From the NCBI RefSeq assembly GCF_028769735.1, contig NC_088178.1:10442857-10506856 (forward strand): a stretch of 64,000 nt of DNA, written 5' to 3'. The stretch comes from Zonotrichia leucophrys gambelii. Its lineage: Eukaryota > Chordata > Aves > Passeriformes > Passerellidae. The position numbers were made by a program, and so were the translations under genes. The notes under the pieces are model-generated. The model was not told the origin of the DNA. It saw only the letters and a program-made list of their open reading frames with translations, and made no database searches. Below are positions 27,318-41,600 of the stretch, in pieces. Every line of letters begins with the position of its first letter. Positions within the stretch are counted from its first letter, which is position 1.

Positions 27318-28274
27318 TGTAACATTTTCTTGTAGGGTCCTGTTCCTGTAATCCCCAAACCTGGAGAAACTGCCTGCATACTTTCAGGTGTCTGAACTTG
27401 GCTGATACCAAATGTTTGGATATGATGCTACAAAAATAGAAACTTCTGACTTTTTTTAAACCTGCAAGCAGGCAAGAAAACCATTTAAAACTTTGTGTTG
27501 AATATATGAAGGGATATTTAAGTAGTCATAAAACAACCCTATGACATAAAAAATATTTTATTAGGACTTTATTTAAATTCTCTGAAGTTTCTTTCAATGA
27601 GGCAAATCCCATCCAGAGATTCGATTAATTTAATTCCTAGACATGAATTTGCTGAAACCAACAGATGTTCTTACTGAATAAAAACGTGAACAGCAATTGA
27701 ACAAAAGCTCCAGGAGGTATCCCAGTGCTTATGGAGCCCCAGATCATCCTGTCACCTCCCAGCAGTTTTTAACTCTGCACACACTGAACTTCTCCAAAGC
27801 TGCTTTGCCATCAGCTGCTCCCCCAATGGCAGTGGAGGAAAATGAGGAGGCAGTTTTTGACTGAGGGAAAACTAAAAGTCACTGCTCTGCTCCTGGAGCT
27901 TGCAGGTGTGGCAAGGCTTAGGAGAAGATCCCTGCAGCATCCTGGGGCTGTGGGGAATTCATGAAAACAGGGAATGGGGGCCTCAGTCCCACCTGAAGGC
28001 AAATAAAAAGGCAGTAAAACAAATATGACTCAAGTAAGTCTGAGGAGTAATTGTGTTTCTCTCTGAGTGTAAGGCAAGTGTGTTTCATACCAGTGCTTGC
28101 CTTCTCAGGTGCTGCCTTTGTTAATTAAAGAAATGCTTTATAATAGAATAGCTGTCACAGATGATATAATGCTATCACTTTGATATCTTAATTAAATTAC
28201 ACTGCAGGCTCTAAGTCCTTCAGGACACCTTCATTTCAGATGCTCTGTGTTTGTCAGTCACCATCACAAATAGA

Positions 28275-28297
28275 ATTTTGTTTTGTTTTGTTTTTTA
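28275..28297. repeat. TTTTG pentamer run
   Basis: Three to four TTTTG units ending in a T6 run, a simple low-complexity repeat. Confidence 0.88.
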
Positions 28298-31211
28298 ATA
28301 CCTACACCTACAAATGCCTGGCTTTATTAGTTGAGTCTAGGCTAGCAGAGTGAAGGTAGCCATGGGATGATGGCTACAAGAGATTAGCCTGAAAAGGCAG
28401 ATTTGCTGAGATTCTGACTAGCTTTTATACAATAATGAATCTTATCACCCTGCAGGAGAGTTTAATGTAGGTTATAGAGTAATGGTGTTCAAATGTGGAC
28501 TATGTACTGGATAGTCCACATTTTCCATTAAAAATCATAGATGTCAAAGAGTCTAAACTCAGTGTTTGTCATCCTGCTTCTTATTTGCAGCAGAGCAGCC
28601 AATTTTCAGCTTACACAGTGATCCAAGGGGCATAACTGGGTTGAATGCCACAGGTCTGTGTAAAATGTTTGTAGTTCAATTACGTGAACAAGATTTATAC
28701 AATGGTTGAAGCTAAGCAGAGGAAATAAATCTTTCTGCTGGCTGTCATTCTGTTGAATGTCTTAATTATTACTGTTTGTTTACATGTTGGTACTGCAGTG
28801 GCATGGCATGGAGTGGTGCAAGCCCACAGCTTGCTGAGGGCCATTGTCCAAACAGGGGTGAAGACAACCTCTGCCTGGAGGCATTGCCCATCTTGACAGC
28901 ATTTTAATATCTCTCGTTGTCAGTTTTATTATTTTGTTGATGGCCAGCTGCTCTTTTGTCACTATTACAATGACAAGCTGTCAAGCATGTGCTGGTCTTA
29001 GCAAAGCTCAGGTGTTTGCTTGTTGCTGTGCCTTGGAGAAGGGGATGCAAAACAGCCCCATCCTACACTCCTGAGTAAATCCAAGTAGCAAAACTTCAGG
29101 AAGCAAAATAAGTATAAGAAGAAAATATATTCATATATACATATATGTATTTGGTGCTGTTACTCTGGCATTTGTGATGGACAAGTCCTTCATGTGTCAC
29201 TCTTAACTCCCACTGAAGACTGTGGGAATCTTTGCACTGATTTAAATTGAAGCAGACTTGCTCCTAGATGCTCCAATTATGGAAACAGCAGCAAGAGCTT
29301 ATGAGACAAAATTTTCTCACACTGGGAGAAAAAAATAATGAAGGGACACACTGTATTCGATGTGGGACACAGAACAAAATCAGTCTCTTAATGATTATTA
29401 GTTGTAAAGGTTAAAAAAATGACATTGCAACAAACAATGTGCCCTTTTAGTCACCTCAGATGAGGACTGATCTCCTACTGTGTTTCATTGTTTGGCATTA
29501 TTTTATTACTGGACTTAACTTGATGTAAAATTAATTATTCCTTAATATATCTGCATTAAAAAAGTGCCAAACACCAATTATGAATGATGACATTTAAAAT
29601 AATTCACCAAGTGAGTGTAATTATGTTACAAATAGACTGTTCTGCAAATAGAACTGCTGCTTTGAGGGCAGGTTGCAGCATGCTGCCTGCATGGCATTAG
29701 CCAGGCAGGCACTCCTGGTGCATGTGTGCACTAGACTTGGGAAACAAAACTTTTCTGAACTGGTGAAATAACCAAGAATAATAATTACCTGTGAGTGTGA
29801 TCTTGTAAGAAAATATACCATTCATCTATAAAGGCAATACCCCAGACTGCAGTGTCCTAAGTGATTTCATGCTTTGTATTTTTAAAATCATTCTTTAAAG
29901 GGCCATTGCAATATAAATCAACTGGTGAGAAGGCAGCAGGAAGGATTTGAGTTTTGAATCTGTAGTAGAGCAGTTGAGTAAGAAGGGTTGGGGAAGGCTT
30001 AATAATTTTTTCAGTGATTCAACACAAGCAAGTACTTGTAAGAACAATACATTTCCTTTCTTGCTGTACAGTTGCTTTTTCAGTTTTAGAAGAAACTCTT
30101 GTTTTTTAACACTCCTCCATGACAATACAGAAGTTACATGCACAGGAGATTCTCTGTTGCATTCCTAAATTGCTCCAGAGTTTGAGGGAAGATAATCTCT
30201 AGCTTTCTGGATGGTATCAAGGGTGACTGAATAGAATTTCTGGGAAACTATAAATTTACTCTTTAGTGCTGTGAAAATATAGATAATCTGGACTATAGTG
30301 TTTTTATATTCTTATCTTTAATGAAATGCTATGGGAAATCTGTGTAAATAAGGATAAAGTGGGAATAACTCTTCTGACTTTGTTAAAGCTGCAACAGACA
30401 ACAAAATTAGGAAATTAGATCTTGTAACATGTAATAAGTTCCCTGCAGTACCTGTAATCAAAATCAAATTTCTCTTAAAAATACATTAAGATTTTAGAAG
30501 CTGAATATTTTGATATTTGAACATGTGTAATAAATTATATTTTGGATGCTTGACCAATTGCAACTGATGCTGGCATAATTTTCGGGATTTTTACTTTTCA
30601 AAGTGCCCAGGATGGGTAACTGCTGCAGAAGTGGAAGTTTCAGGGACAGAGGAGCCGTGGTTGGGCCATGCTTTTCACAGGCGGCATTTGCTGACACATG
30701 CTGTTGATAATCTTCTGGCCAGAGAATTAAATGTGAATTCTTTATTTACAGCTCAGAGCCTTTGCTCCCCAAAGCAGTGAAGTTACTGCAGCTGTACCTG
30801 AGAGCTGACTGTGTGAGCTGCAAGTGCCACTGCACAATGGGATCAGTGGCCGCAGGGTCACAGCAGTGATCCATTCCAGGGCACTGCAGCCCCTCCTCCT
30901 GCATTTCCACAGGTAGGCTTGGGCTGTGTCCTTGGTCACGAAGGAAGTTTGAAAAGAAAGTGGGGGGGAGCAGAGGGGGAGGAAAGTGCACAACTAAATT
31001 TTGAAAAAAGTTAGTGACAACTACCAGTAACACCAGGTAAAACTGAAACAGAGAGGTGGAAATGGTATGGAACAGGACAGGAGGGGTGTAAAGCACTGAG
31101 ATCATCAGAAAAAAACATGCAAATGCCAATTGAAGTTTAAAAAGACAGCCTTTTGTCACTGTTTTCTTCTTCTTTAGTTCTCAATTATTTCAGGTCGTTC
31201 CCCTGAATATA

Positions 31212-31408
31212 TGTCATGGTTTAAGCCAGCTGGCCACCAAGACCTGTGGAGCTGCTCACTCAATCCCCCTGCAGAAGACTGGGGGGAGAGTTGGAAGGGT
31301 AAAAGCCAGAAAATTTGTGGGTTGAGATAAAAGTTTATGGGGAAGGTGAAAGCCATGCACACAAGCAATGCAAAACAAGGAATTCACTTGCTTCTTCCCA
31401 TGGGCAGG
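31212..31408 (-). mobile_element. Endogenous retrovirus LTR fragment (3' end)
   Basis: Read on the minus strand, the piece ends in a terminal ...AACCATGACA at 31212 and contains an ATAAA-type polyadenylation region followed by a TATCTCAACCC block. I recognise these as the downstream end of a common songbird ERV LTR. Only about 200 bp remain. The TATA-containing upstream part is absent and no internal retroviral gene lies nearby, so this is a truncated solo LTR. The family name is not assigned, and no coding capacity is present. Confidence 0.75.
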
Positions 31409-31927
31409 CATTCCTGCCCTTTTTTTCTTTAAATCTGTGGTAACACACTCTAAACTGCTGAACTACATTCATGCATATAAAAATTACACCTTCATTTTGC
31501 TGGCTATGAGGCAAACAATTGAGTGTCCAGTCTGAAGGCAGTGGAGGAATTTTGTACACAAGAAGAAAAGCAAAAGGAAATAAAAGGTTGCTGTCTTAAG
31601 ATGGGTAAAGAAAATGGGATGTTAAAGGGCTAGATTACAAAAAAGTGGGCTATCATTAGGTAATTTTCCCTACTGCCTGATTTCCTTTTGCTCCTCTATC
31701 TTAGTCAGATTATGCTAAATAATAGACATTATGCTAAATGACAAAACAAATGGTAAAGACCAGCACAAGAACTTCTCATGTAGAAGTGCCAGAAGTGCAA
31801 CTTTGTAAAGTTGTATTTTTTCCCTTTTTCCCCAATAGTCTAAAGATGCTCTTACGAAGAGTATATGCTTGTGAAGAAAAGTGGGCTTCTAATGGAACTA
31901 AACCATAATTTATTTTTATGGCTTGCG

Positions 31928-31951
31928 ATGTTAAGTAATTTTACTTAACAT
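31928..31951. repeat. 24-bp near-perfect palindrome
   Basis: Two 11-bp arms (31928-31938 and 31941-31951, ATGTTAAGTAA and its reverse complement) separated by TT. The arms are exact. No function is known, and it lies about 520 bp from the LTR fragment. Confidence 0.95.
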
Positions 31952-34900
31952 GCCATTTTTGAAACTGAATGCATGACAGAAGGAAAAGCATGAGACACAG
32001 CAAATGCACAAAGGAAGATTTATACTGAAAAATAAACTGCTGCTCTGGTTCACTGACACCACATTCCTCCAGCATTAGGTAACTCTTGCAGGTGAGTCTC
32101 CTACAGTGTTTGACAAATAAGTCTACTTCTTAACGTGCTTCTAAAATATTTTTTTTTCAGATGAGCGAAAGAGGTCACAGCTTAACACTAATTGAGTTAT
32201 TGAATGGACCAGTGTGAGAGTTTGCACTGACCACTGCATGGAGAGGTATTGCAGCACAGCATTTTGTCTGCTGGATGCAGAGATTTAGCAGCAAGTCAAA
32301 AACTCCTTAACTATCTGTTTGGTGTTACTGTGTCACATCCATCATCACCACATCTACTACCCTCTACTTGACAGTTTATCTCATTATAGCAGCTAAAAGG
32401 AAAAGGGTCCTCTGAACCCTTTCTGACTGTGGCTGCTACTGGCTCCACCAGGAAAACAATTAGGAAACAAAGCTGCTATTGGCAATACTACCATCTTAAA
32501 TGCTTGCTAAGATCTTTTATCAGGCTCTAGTGATTATTTTTAAGTTTAAAAAAATTTTTTTTCTGCTTTAGTAGCCTACAATTAAAGTGAATTATATGAA
32601 TGAACAAAGACAAACTTCATGTCTGCTGCAAAGTTATATACAGCCTTATACATTATTCCTATTTTTTAAGCATTGCTTGGCAAGGCAATTTTAAAAACCT
32701 ATTTAGAGCATGTACGATTGCTGAATGTTTTACTTTTTGTCTTCTTTTCAGTATCTCATAATTTTATTGCTACAAACAGCAGTATGTGATCATGTGTTTG
32801 GACAAAAAAAGATGATCAGCAGGAAATATGACCTGTGAGTCTATCTGGTTAATAAACATATTTCAGGAGAGGTACAGGAGATAAATGAAAACCTAATGGT
32901 TCCTGCCTTTATCCTTAGCCAGGCTCAAGGATGTCTCCTAATTTGACTTGAACATATTTTTGAATTCCATTAAAGCTAGTGTTCCTAAAAATACCTGTAA
33001 AATCATTTCGATACTAATTGGAACATTGTGTTTTTTCTGCAGGAAGCTTCATATTCCTACTTCTGCCTCAAACCAGCCAATTTCTAGGAGAAACATCATG
33101 CAAGTAATTGCATTTGCCTGCAAAGCCTGGGTCACTCTGTTGCCAAATGATGAGATTCAAGGCCTAGAAACTGGGATCTTTGCAAATTGCGTGCCAGCTA
33201 CAGCCAGGATTCAGGTGGGCTCTTTTGCAAACCATTTGTCTCATCTAAACAAATCTGCCAGTTGGCATTTTCCTGTAAGTTTTTAAATTTCTCTTACTTC
33301 AATTATGAGAGGTACATCACTACTGAGGGCCATGTTGCTATCTCTACACTGAGGCACTTTAAAGTAAATGCTTGTTTTATACATCTTCTGCTTTCTAACC
33401 TGGTTTACATAAATTACTGCTACTACATTATTACATACATTAATGCAGATGTATGTCATGGCTTCTTGATGTGGCAGGTGCAGGTATTCTCACTTCTCAG
33501 GGGCCCTGTCTTGCCTCAGTATGTTTGCAAACGTTGAAGCCTTAAAGATGTTTTCCCCACAGAAGCCACAAGGTAAATGCAACAAGTAATCAATCTTTGG
33601 AACAACAATCAGGAAATCTCCTAATGAGCATCCTACACAAATGCAATAATTAATCTAAGCTGTGACCTGAATGGCAATGAATACAGTCAGCCTGAAATGG
33701 TGGTCATACTGTACTCATGTTTTTGGCTTTCACAAATAGTCTGTTATATGCAATACAAACACATTGGGCTGTTTTGAATACTAATTTCAGGAGGGGAATG
33801 TGACACAAGGGGTGCATGCAGATCAGGTTGTCTGTTCTTACATGTTCAGAGTAAGGCAAAACACAATGTCAATGTCAAAGCAGAACAGGAAGGATATAAT
33901 ACACTCAGAAACCAAAAAACCCCAAGCCATCAAACCTATAGCACAAACCACACAGCAAACCCAGTCCTTTAACCACAAAGCCTCAGACAAGCAATCGAGC
34001 GAGGGCTGTGAGCAATAAGTGGTGGAGAAAGAGAAGTGTTTGGCACAGGTTCAAATTAGGCAGTGTAAGCTCTCCTTTATTAATTAGGAGGACATGTAAT
34101 TTGAAAATTGCAGGCTGATCTTCAGCCAGTGTAAGTCAGCCTAGTGCCATCTTGCTCAGTCCAGTTAAAGACAGTAATGCAATTTTTCTGAGACAATACA
34201 TTTTTTAATCTGAATTAGTAAGTAACACATCAGGAGTCTACAAAATGAATGTGTTTCTTCTTCACCTGGCATCAGCATTGGGCATTAGAAGCAGGTGGGC
34301 AGGTTTCAGGCCCCAGTGAGCAGGCTGGAGGCCGTTGTGCACAGTAATGTTTCCAGGGCAGCACAGCAGAAGTGTTTTTAAATAAAAGCAAAAGCATTTC
34401 CCTAAGGATTAACATAATGCATCTTCTAACAGACACCTCTAACAATCTTTTCTTTTACACAGATTTTCTCTTTTTAAATCCACCTACTATAATTAACCTA
34501 GGAAATGCCTAAAGAAATGCCACCAAAAAGAAATTTCTCCTTGACAAATACAGGTAATCCTTACTGATTTTCACTATCAGACATGTAAAGATGGGATTTG
34601 TTAATTTATATATTCACTGTTTATCTGTTTAGTTTGGCTGTCATTTCAAAATGATGCGGGGTTAAAAAAAAGTAATTCCTTGTACTTCTTCTAGTGGTAG
34701 CTCACTAGGTGAGATTGGGTGGATGCTCGCTAGGGACTGGTGAGAAATGCTCATCATGGCATCTTTCTCAAATGACACTGAAATTGTCTTGTGAATCATT
34801 TCCATCACCTAAATTTAACTGTGTGTTAAGCTATTGTACCAGGTCCATGAAAAGGTAGGGCTGACCAAAGGATGAAAAAGTCTGACAGGTAACTATTGAG

Positions 34901-35557
34901 CAATTACATGTCAAGGAGAAAATTAATTGTTAATAATAACCTCGCTTACTCACAAAGAAGGAGCATGAGGAGCAAACTGAAAAACTGTAAATTTCACGCA
35001 GAAGAAAATTTCTACCAACAATGATTTCTGTATCTAGCAAATACAACTTTTTAAAAATGTTGACACAAAACACTTTTAATTGTTTCAGGTTTTTGGAGGA
35101 GGAAAGAAAAAAGAAAGTGTGATACAGAAAAGGACTGGCAGCTCTAGACAGACCATGACTTCTAACTGTGAGATTTTCATAGTTGAGAATAATAAAGCTG
35201 AGGTTTTATTTCAATAGATAACATCGGCTATTAAAAACCAAATAAACCAGATCTACAGACTATCTCTCACCAGTACAGCTGCTCAGGTATACATGAGTAG
35301 ATGAAATATGTTACGGGTATCCCTGCTGAAATGTAAAATGCAAGTGCTGAGAAGCTAACCAAGCTGTATGAAAGCATACCAGCTGGGCTGAGACGGCAAA
35401 GGAGGAAGGTCAGGAACTCTGAAAAGAAGAAGGATCAATACCAAAGTCTTGAGAGGAATACATTCAAGTCCTACAGAGAAAAAGAAAACTACCTTAGGTG
35501 AATTGTCAGAAGCAGCTGCCTGTTCAAAAAATAATGGTGCTTGCTCTTTTGCTCAAG

Positions 35558-35606
35558 TTTCTTTTTCTTTTTTTTTTCCTTCTTTTCCTTTTCTTCTCTG
35601 CATTCC
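35558..35606. repeat. Polypyrimidine tract
   Basis: About 49 bp, almost entirely T with C interruptions. It is not followed by a recognisable exon on the plus strand. Confidence 0.88.
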
Positions 35607-38600
35607 CTTGATTGATAACAGAAAAAAAATGGTGCCTCTATGTGCTATTGCAAAAATGTTGAAATCTAGCAAGTGGAAAAAGGCTAGAAAAATAAAAGAT
35701 TAAAAGTGTTAAAGTATATTCAGCAGCCAAGAAGCTAACCCAAAACCACAGGTAACAAATTCATGCAGATGTCAACTTAAAGTTCAGATGGATCAGCATT
35801 TCAAGTGAATATTCTGCTGGGTTTTTAAAGAGAAAGGTAAGAAAGAAGGTGATAAAACTGGAAGTATTTTTTCAAGCTTTCTTTGGCTGTGCAGTCTTCT
35901 CTGTAGTTCTGCATAATGGAAGAGATATTCAAATTGTCTAGTTTTTTGAGTTTTTTTTCCCTGCAAATTTCTCAACTAGAACTGGTTTATTAAATAATGG
36001 AAATTAGTGAGAAACCTCACAAACTAAAAAATGAGTTCCTTTCCCTAGACATGGCATCAATGGAGAGCTTTAGTACCAATCCTGGGCTAGGGGTAAGGTG
36101 CAGGAGGAATGAGAGGAAGCACAGTGCTCAACCCGTCTCATCCCCTGCTCTCACATCTCTCCATCTTTCCTGAGGCTCAGATTTTGATAACCCTTGCTAT
36201 GGTAGGAGTTGAAAAACACTAATAGATAGAGAAAATAAGAGCAAACTTGTACTAATACTGCTAAAGCTACTGATGTTAGTCTGGATTTAACTGGTGCAAA
36301 TGGGAGTACAGCATGGATGTAATCAGCTGAAGAATAAGAATTACTGTGCAAAAGGCAACATTGCATAAACTTAATATCTATAAAGTCTCTTAGTTCTAAG
36401 GGACTTTGTGTTTTTAACTTAGTTACAGCTATGATGTGCAATGAGATATGATGCATGCTAAAGACCTTGGCTATCAATTAGTAGCAATAGACAGGAATGA
36501 AAGATGAATATCTAATGTTTGACTGATTCAGTCTCCAGTGAGAGTGGCTGGGTATTTTAAATGCGTGCCTGCATTTCTGGGGAAGATACAGTGAGCGGCT
36601 TGATGCCCACAGCAGTTGGCACCAAACAGTTGGCAGCTTCTTCATCTGCCTCTCAGGAGGGTGAGAGGGTTTACACCAGGGTTTGGTTTCATGTTTAAAC
36701 CTGCCATGGAGAATGACACTGATGATCAGTGAAGAGACAGTCAGCAAAGGCACCCATGTCAGGCAGTCAGAGAAATGTTGTCTGTGCAGTTCGAGTGACT
36801 GCTCAGAAATAGGTTAAACCTCCTGAGGCATGGTCACCATGGATTCCATGGGGCTTGGGGGGCTGTGTGCTCTCTTGCACAGGCAGGAGCCTGCCCTCAC
36901 CACCTGCCACAGACAGGAGCACAGTGAGCAGGGCTGCTCTCCATCCCCACTCTCTCAAGCTCCTCTGTTCAGAGATAAAATTATGTCTAAGGGGGCTTAA
37001 TGCTCTGAGTGTGTGAATGCCTGTGTGTATATCACAGACCTGTGATAATCTAAAGCCTCAGGTATTTAGACGTCCTTTTAAAAGAATAGCCCAAATAATG
37101 TTTAAACACCTGAAATGGAGACCAATGAAATTCTTCTACAATAGACTTTTTTAAGACATGCTTCATTACAAAAAGCCAGTAGGACCGTGTTCCTCATAAG
37201 GGCAGCAGCAGCTAAAACATACAGTGCAAACAGATCTATTATTTACTATCCACCTAAAGCTTTATCAGTGCCAGCAGTGAGCCAGACTGAATCTTATCAG
37301 CAAAGCTGCTTTAACATCAAGCTGCTTTCCTCCCAGAGAGTTTTCCTGGATTCTCCAGGCCCTGCAATGAGAACTGGAGAAACATGCAGGACAGTGTACA
37401 AGCAAACAAGGCTACAGAAGCAGCCTGTGCTAAGCATTGTACACTCTAAACCTCTTGCCAACAGCTGTGAAATTATTCTTTTTTCAGATCTGAAAAAAAA
37501 GAAGAAATAATCACAGTTTTATTTTTTCCTCAAAAAGTCCCAGAAACAGTGATAGGACTTTTAGGGAAATGCTACAGAAAATGGGAGAGATAATGGGTCC
37601 TTTGAAACAATGAATCAGTGGGGGAAATGTGTTTTCTTACATAATCCATCACCCTGATAAAATCTGCACTTGCTCTGTTAGGGAGTAAACTGGCTATAAA
37701 CTGTTCTCTGCTGGGAGAGCAGCACGGTGCGTGCTGCAGTCTGCAACGAGGACACACAACTTGGGGATATTTTGAGCTGAGTGATTTACATAAGCAAAGA
37801 GCCTGATCCTGTGCATGCAGGACTATGGAGCAATGGAGCAAGCAGCGAAGCAAAAGAAGGAATCACCTAACTTCCATGCATTCCCTTGACTATGGTATCC
37901 AAAAGAAATGATAGGAAGAAAATCTGGCTGTGGCACGGCTGGCATGGGGGCTGGCTGGGGCATGCACTCTGCTTTTCTGCCTGCTGGTCAAGTAGAAGGC
38001 TCTGATGTTTGTGAAGATGAAAACTTTTCATTTGTTCTTCTCTGACAGTCTCACACCTTTTGTGAGAAGTTTTGAGAACTATGTATCAGCGTTGAGGATT
38101 TTTAAGCATGGTCTGTGGAATTTGGAGGCAGTCAGCAGAAACAGCAAAGGCAACCAGAGCAGGATTAATGCAGATTGTCTTGGACTGCAGATACAAATCA
38201 TACAATTGCACTGACACCTGAAGAGTTATGCTTGTAAAATACCTAAATATTACAGGTACAGAGCATCAACCAATCTAAAAATTACTAAAGCCCATACAAA
38301 TATAAAGTTTTCTATACAGTCTTATAGCTGTCATCTTTCAACCAGAGTCCTCTGGGAATCAGAAATACTTCATGCTTTGAAAATCTTTATGAATCCACTA
38401 TGGAAAGGAATCATGCACAGCAGTATGTCTAGAAAAAAAACTCTAAACCACTGGTTTTTTTAAATGCTCACAAAACTAATAATTCAGGGTAATTAAACTC
38501 AAAATCATTGCCTTTTTAACCTTACAGTGACATTATTAAACAAAGAAGCAAAACAGCTCTCAGATTTATCTTTGCTTGATCATCTGAGTTTTAGCCGATT

Positions 38601-41600
38601 ACTGTGAAAGATGAAACCCCCCAAATTACCATCAGCATAAAATGAAAATAATAGAGGATTTTTTCCCTCTGCTTTCTCATCCCTTCATCATCCCTCCACT
38701 GGACAGCACTGTGGATTTAGTTCATATCATTGTGGTTTGCCACAGGTTAGGTCAGGCTGCTTCTCTAGCACAGGGTGTCAGAAACAAACACATGAGAAAA
38801 GAACACAGGGGAAAAAAATGCTCGACAGTAAGAGTGAGGAAAATTGCTGGGAGCGTTAGGCAGGCATCACAACTGAAATAATTTCTGCCTATTTAAAAAG
38901 ATAATGTTTCAATTTGGTACTGTCGCTTCAAAACAAACATCTCCTTGAAGAAAATAGTCATTTATTGTAAGACTAGTCTTGAAGTTTGTTTAGATGTTCC
39001 CTTTTCAGAACAAGAGTAACTCACAGCAGAGAGATACATTGAAAAGTGTGTATTTTGTCAGCAGTAAATAGTAGTAAATACAATCCTGCTCTTTCCATCC
39101 TGCCATTTATATAGTGAAGCTGGCTGGGATGCCAGCTCTTCTGTCCAAGAATACATTAGCAATTCATCAAAAGAGCAAATGTCGTTATACATGGGAAGCA
39201 CAGGGAATTATTTTGCATTTGATTTCCAGCTCTGATAGCATCATTATTGATTTAAATATTCTCCTGCATAACATGCACTAGACACAAAGGATCATTGTAT
39301 TTTTGAACTTCCAATCACAGTCATCCTGAGTTGCCCGAATACTGATGGCTTTAATACAAATGAGCACACAAACCCCTTAGGCCGGACTTCTGGCCTGCTC
39401 ACTGATGAAGTTCAACAGAAGCTGCCAGACTAAAGCATGGTTTCTGAAATATTGAAGAATGCAACCCTAAAACAGCTGTATGAGTATACTCTATACCCAC
39501 AAAGCCAGGCATGAATCCTTTAGGGCAAAAATCTGGTTTAGGTAGAAGTAGTGAGAAAATGAGTAGAAAATGAAGAAGGAAACATTTCCTTGTGTTGCCT
39601 GTCTTAAGTAAATAATGGCGTGGTGGGGCTGGCACAGTGAGGCTGTGTAATCACAGCTCAGCCTCCCCAGGTGACAGAGCCTGGGCCTCCCTGTGAGTAC
39701 AAGGCTCTACCACCACCCTTAGAAACACCCATTTTAAGGAGAAACATAGGAAAAGACCAACCTGATAGAGATGAGGTGTGATAGTTTTTCTCTAAGTGAA
39801 AAGGCTTTTTACTGTATTCCTTGAAAATGCAACTTTCTGATTTATGTAAAGCACAATACTATCTGGCTGCAATGCTGGCTGTACAATGGGAAATTATGCA
39901 CGTGTTGGGACTCCTGGGTTCTAAGAAAGGTGTTTCTTTGTATGTTCCTGACAGACATCATGTGTCAGACCACAACTGACAGGACCTGTGATGATGGGTG
40001 CCTATGGTACATGGCCAAGGCCTCTTCAATAACCTCCCAAGCTGCATTAGGAAACTTACAGTGCTCCAGAAAACAAGGACTCACGGACAGCCTTTGGTCC
40101 TCTTGAAGAACAAACATTAAGTCATCACCTGAATGTGAAAGAGACTTGGCAGGAGACTGGGGCACAAACCAGTTCTGGCAAAGGTTTGCAAGATGTCCAG
40201 AAGAAAGATGGGGAGTTGTTTCTGCAGCTAGTGAGACACTATGTTTTGCCATGGGTGGAACAGGCAGGACTACAGCTTCCAGTAATTTACGGCTGTGTAT
40301 GGATTTAAATCAACAGGAAGAAACCAGGAAAAGGAAACAAAAAGACCTATGACGCCATGTGGCCATATCTGAGAGGACTAGCTGGGATATTCCCATAAGG
40401 CCAAGATAAAAAAGTGAGGGTGAGAACTTGGTATAAGAAAGCACAAGTTTACTATTCCTTGGTTACTCTGCTTGTAACTAGTATTGGATACAGTGGAGAA
40501 CTGGTACTGAAGGAATTTGAACCCTCCCTCTGTTTCCAAAAAGCAAACAAACACACAAAAAAAAACCCAGAGAAGGAGCTTTGTTTAGATAAATGCACCC
40601 ATCCAAAACCAAGAGACATGAAGTGCTGCTGGGCTCAGACATGATGACACTTCCACCTCACAGAGGGCTTTGACATCTGCTCCCCAGTGACTCAGGCTGA
40701 GAGATGAATTCATGGCCCCTCCCTAGAGGTCACAGACCCACAGCAGTTGGCAGCTGAGACTGGCTGTTCATGTCAGCACAGGATTCATCAGCTCTGCTGA
40801 CTGCCCTGCTGGCTGCGGTTTAGAGCTAAACCAGGAGACCTCAGGGCTGAAGCAGAGGGGGAGTCATCTGTGGCCTCTGCTGAGGGAAAATGGGCAACAA
40901 CCCCAGCAGGCAGAGGAGGACACTGCAGCACAGGACAATCTATCTTCAGCCATGTGGTGCACTTGTTGAATGAGGATTAAAAGACACTTGGAACATGAGA
41001 CTCTGTGAAACTAGAAAACCTTCAGAGATGCTGGCCCATAGTGAGAACAATAATGACAAATAAGATTATCACCTTTCTTCCAGATGCTTCACTAGATTAG
41101 CATCTGCTTTATTGAAATGTGTGTCTAGCTTCAGTCTCCACTCCTGGAAGAGATGGAGCCAGTCGTACTTTTATCAGCAACGAGAGAGGACTGTGGTGCC
41201 AAGACAAGAGAAGACAGGACATGTACACCCATTCATACTGCAGCTTTCCAGACCCTGCTGGCACAGCTCAGCTTTGTCACATTTAGTCACAGACAGGTTA
41301 CAATTATTTTCTGTTTTCTTTTTTTCTCACTTAGCAAATTGCACTGGAAAAGTTTAGTTATCAGAACTAACTCATTTCTGCCACACTGGTAATGACATAC
41401 ATAACTGCCTACATGCTATATAAAAATTCAGTGATCCCATACCTAGAAAAACACATGTATGTGGGCTAGGGAAAGAGTGGGATGAGGACAGGTACAAACA
41501 GCATGATTTGGTTAGCTTGACTGAATGTTAAGCTTCAGTGTCTTATTCCAAGCTACCTACTTATTTAGAGGTTTGGATTTTTGATCATACAACTTTTCTA

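Noticed and set aside
27135..27411. Tyr/Ile/His/Thr-rich frames on both strands
   Set aside because: They are translations of the ATAC/ATAT microsatellite.
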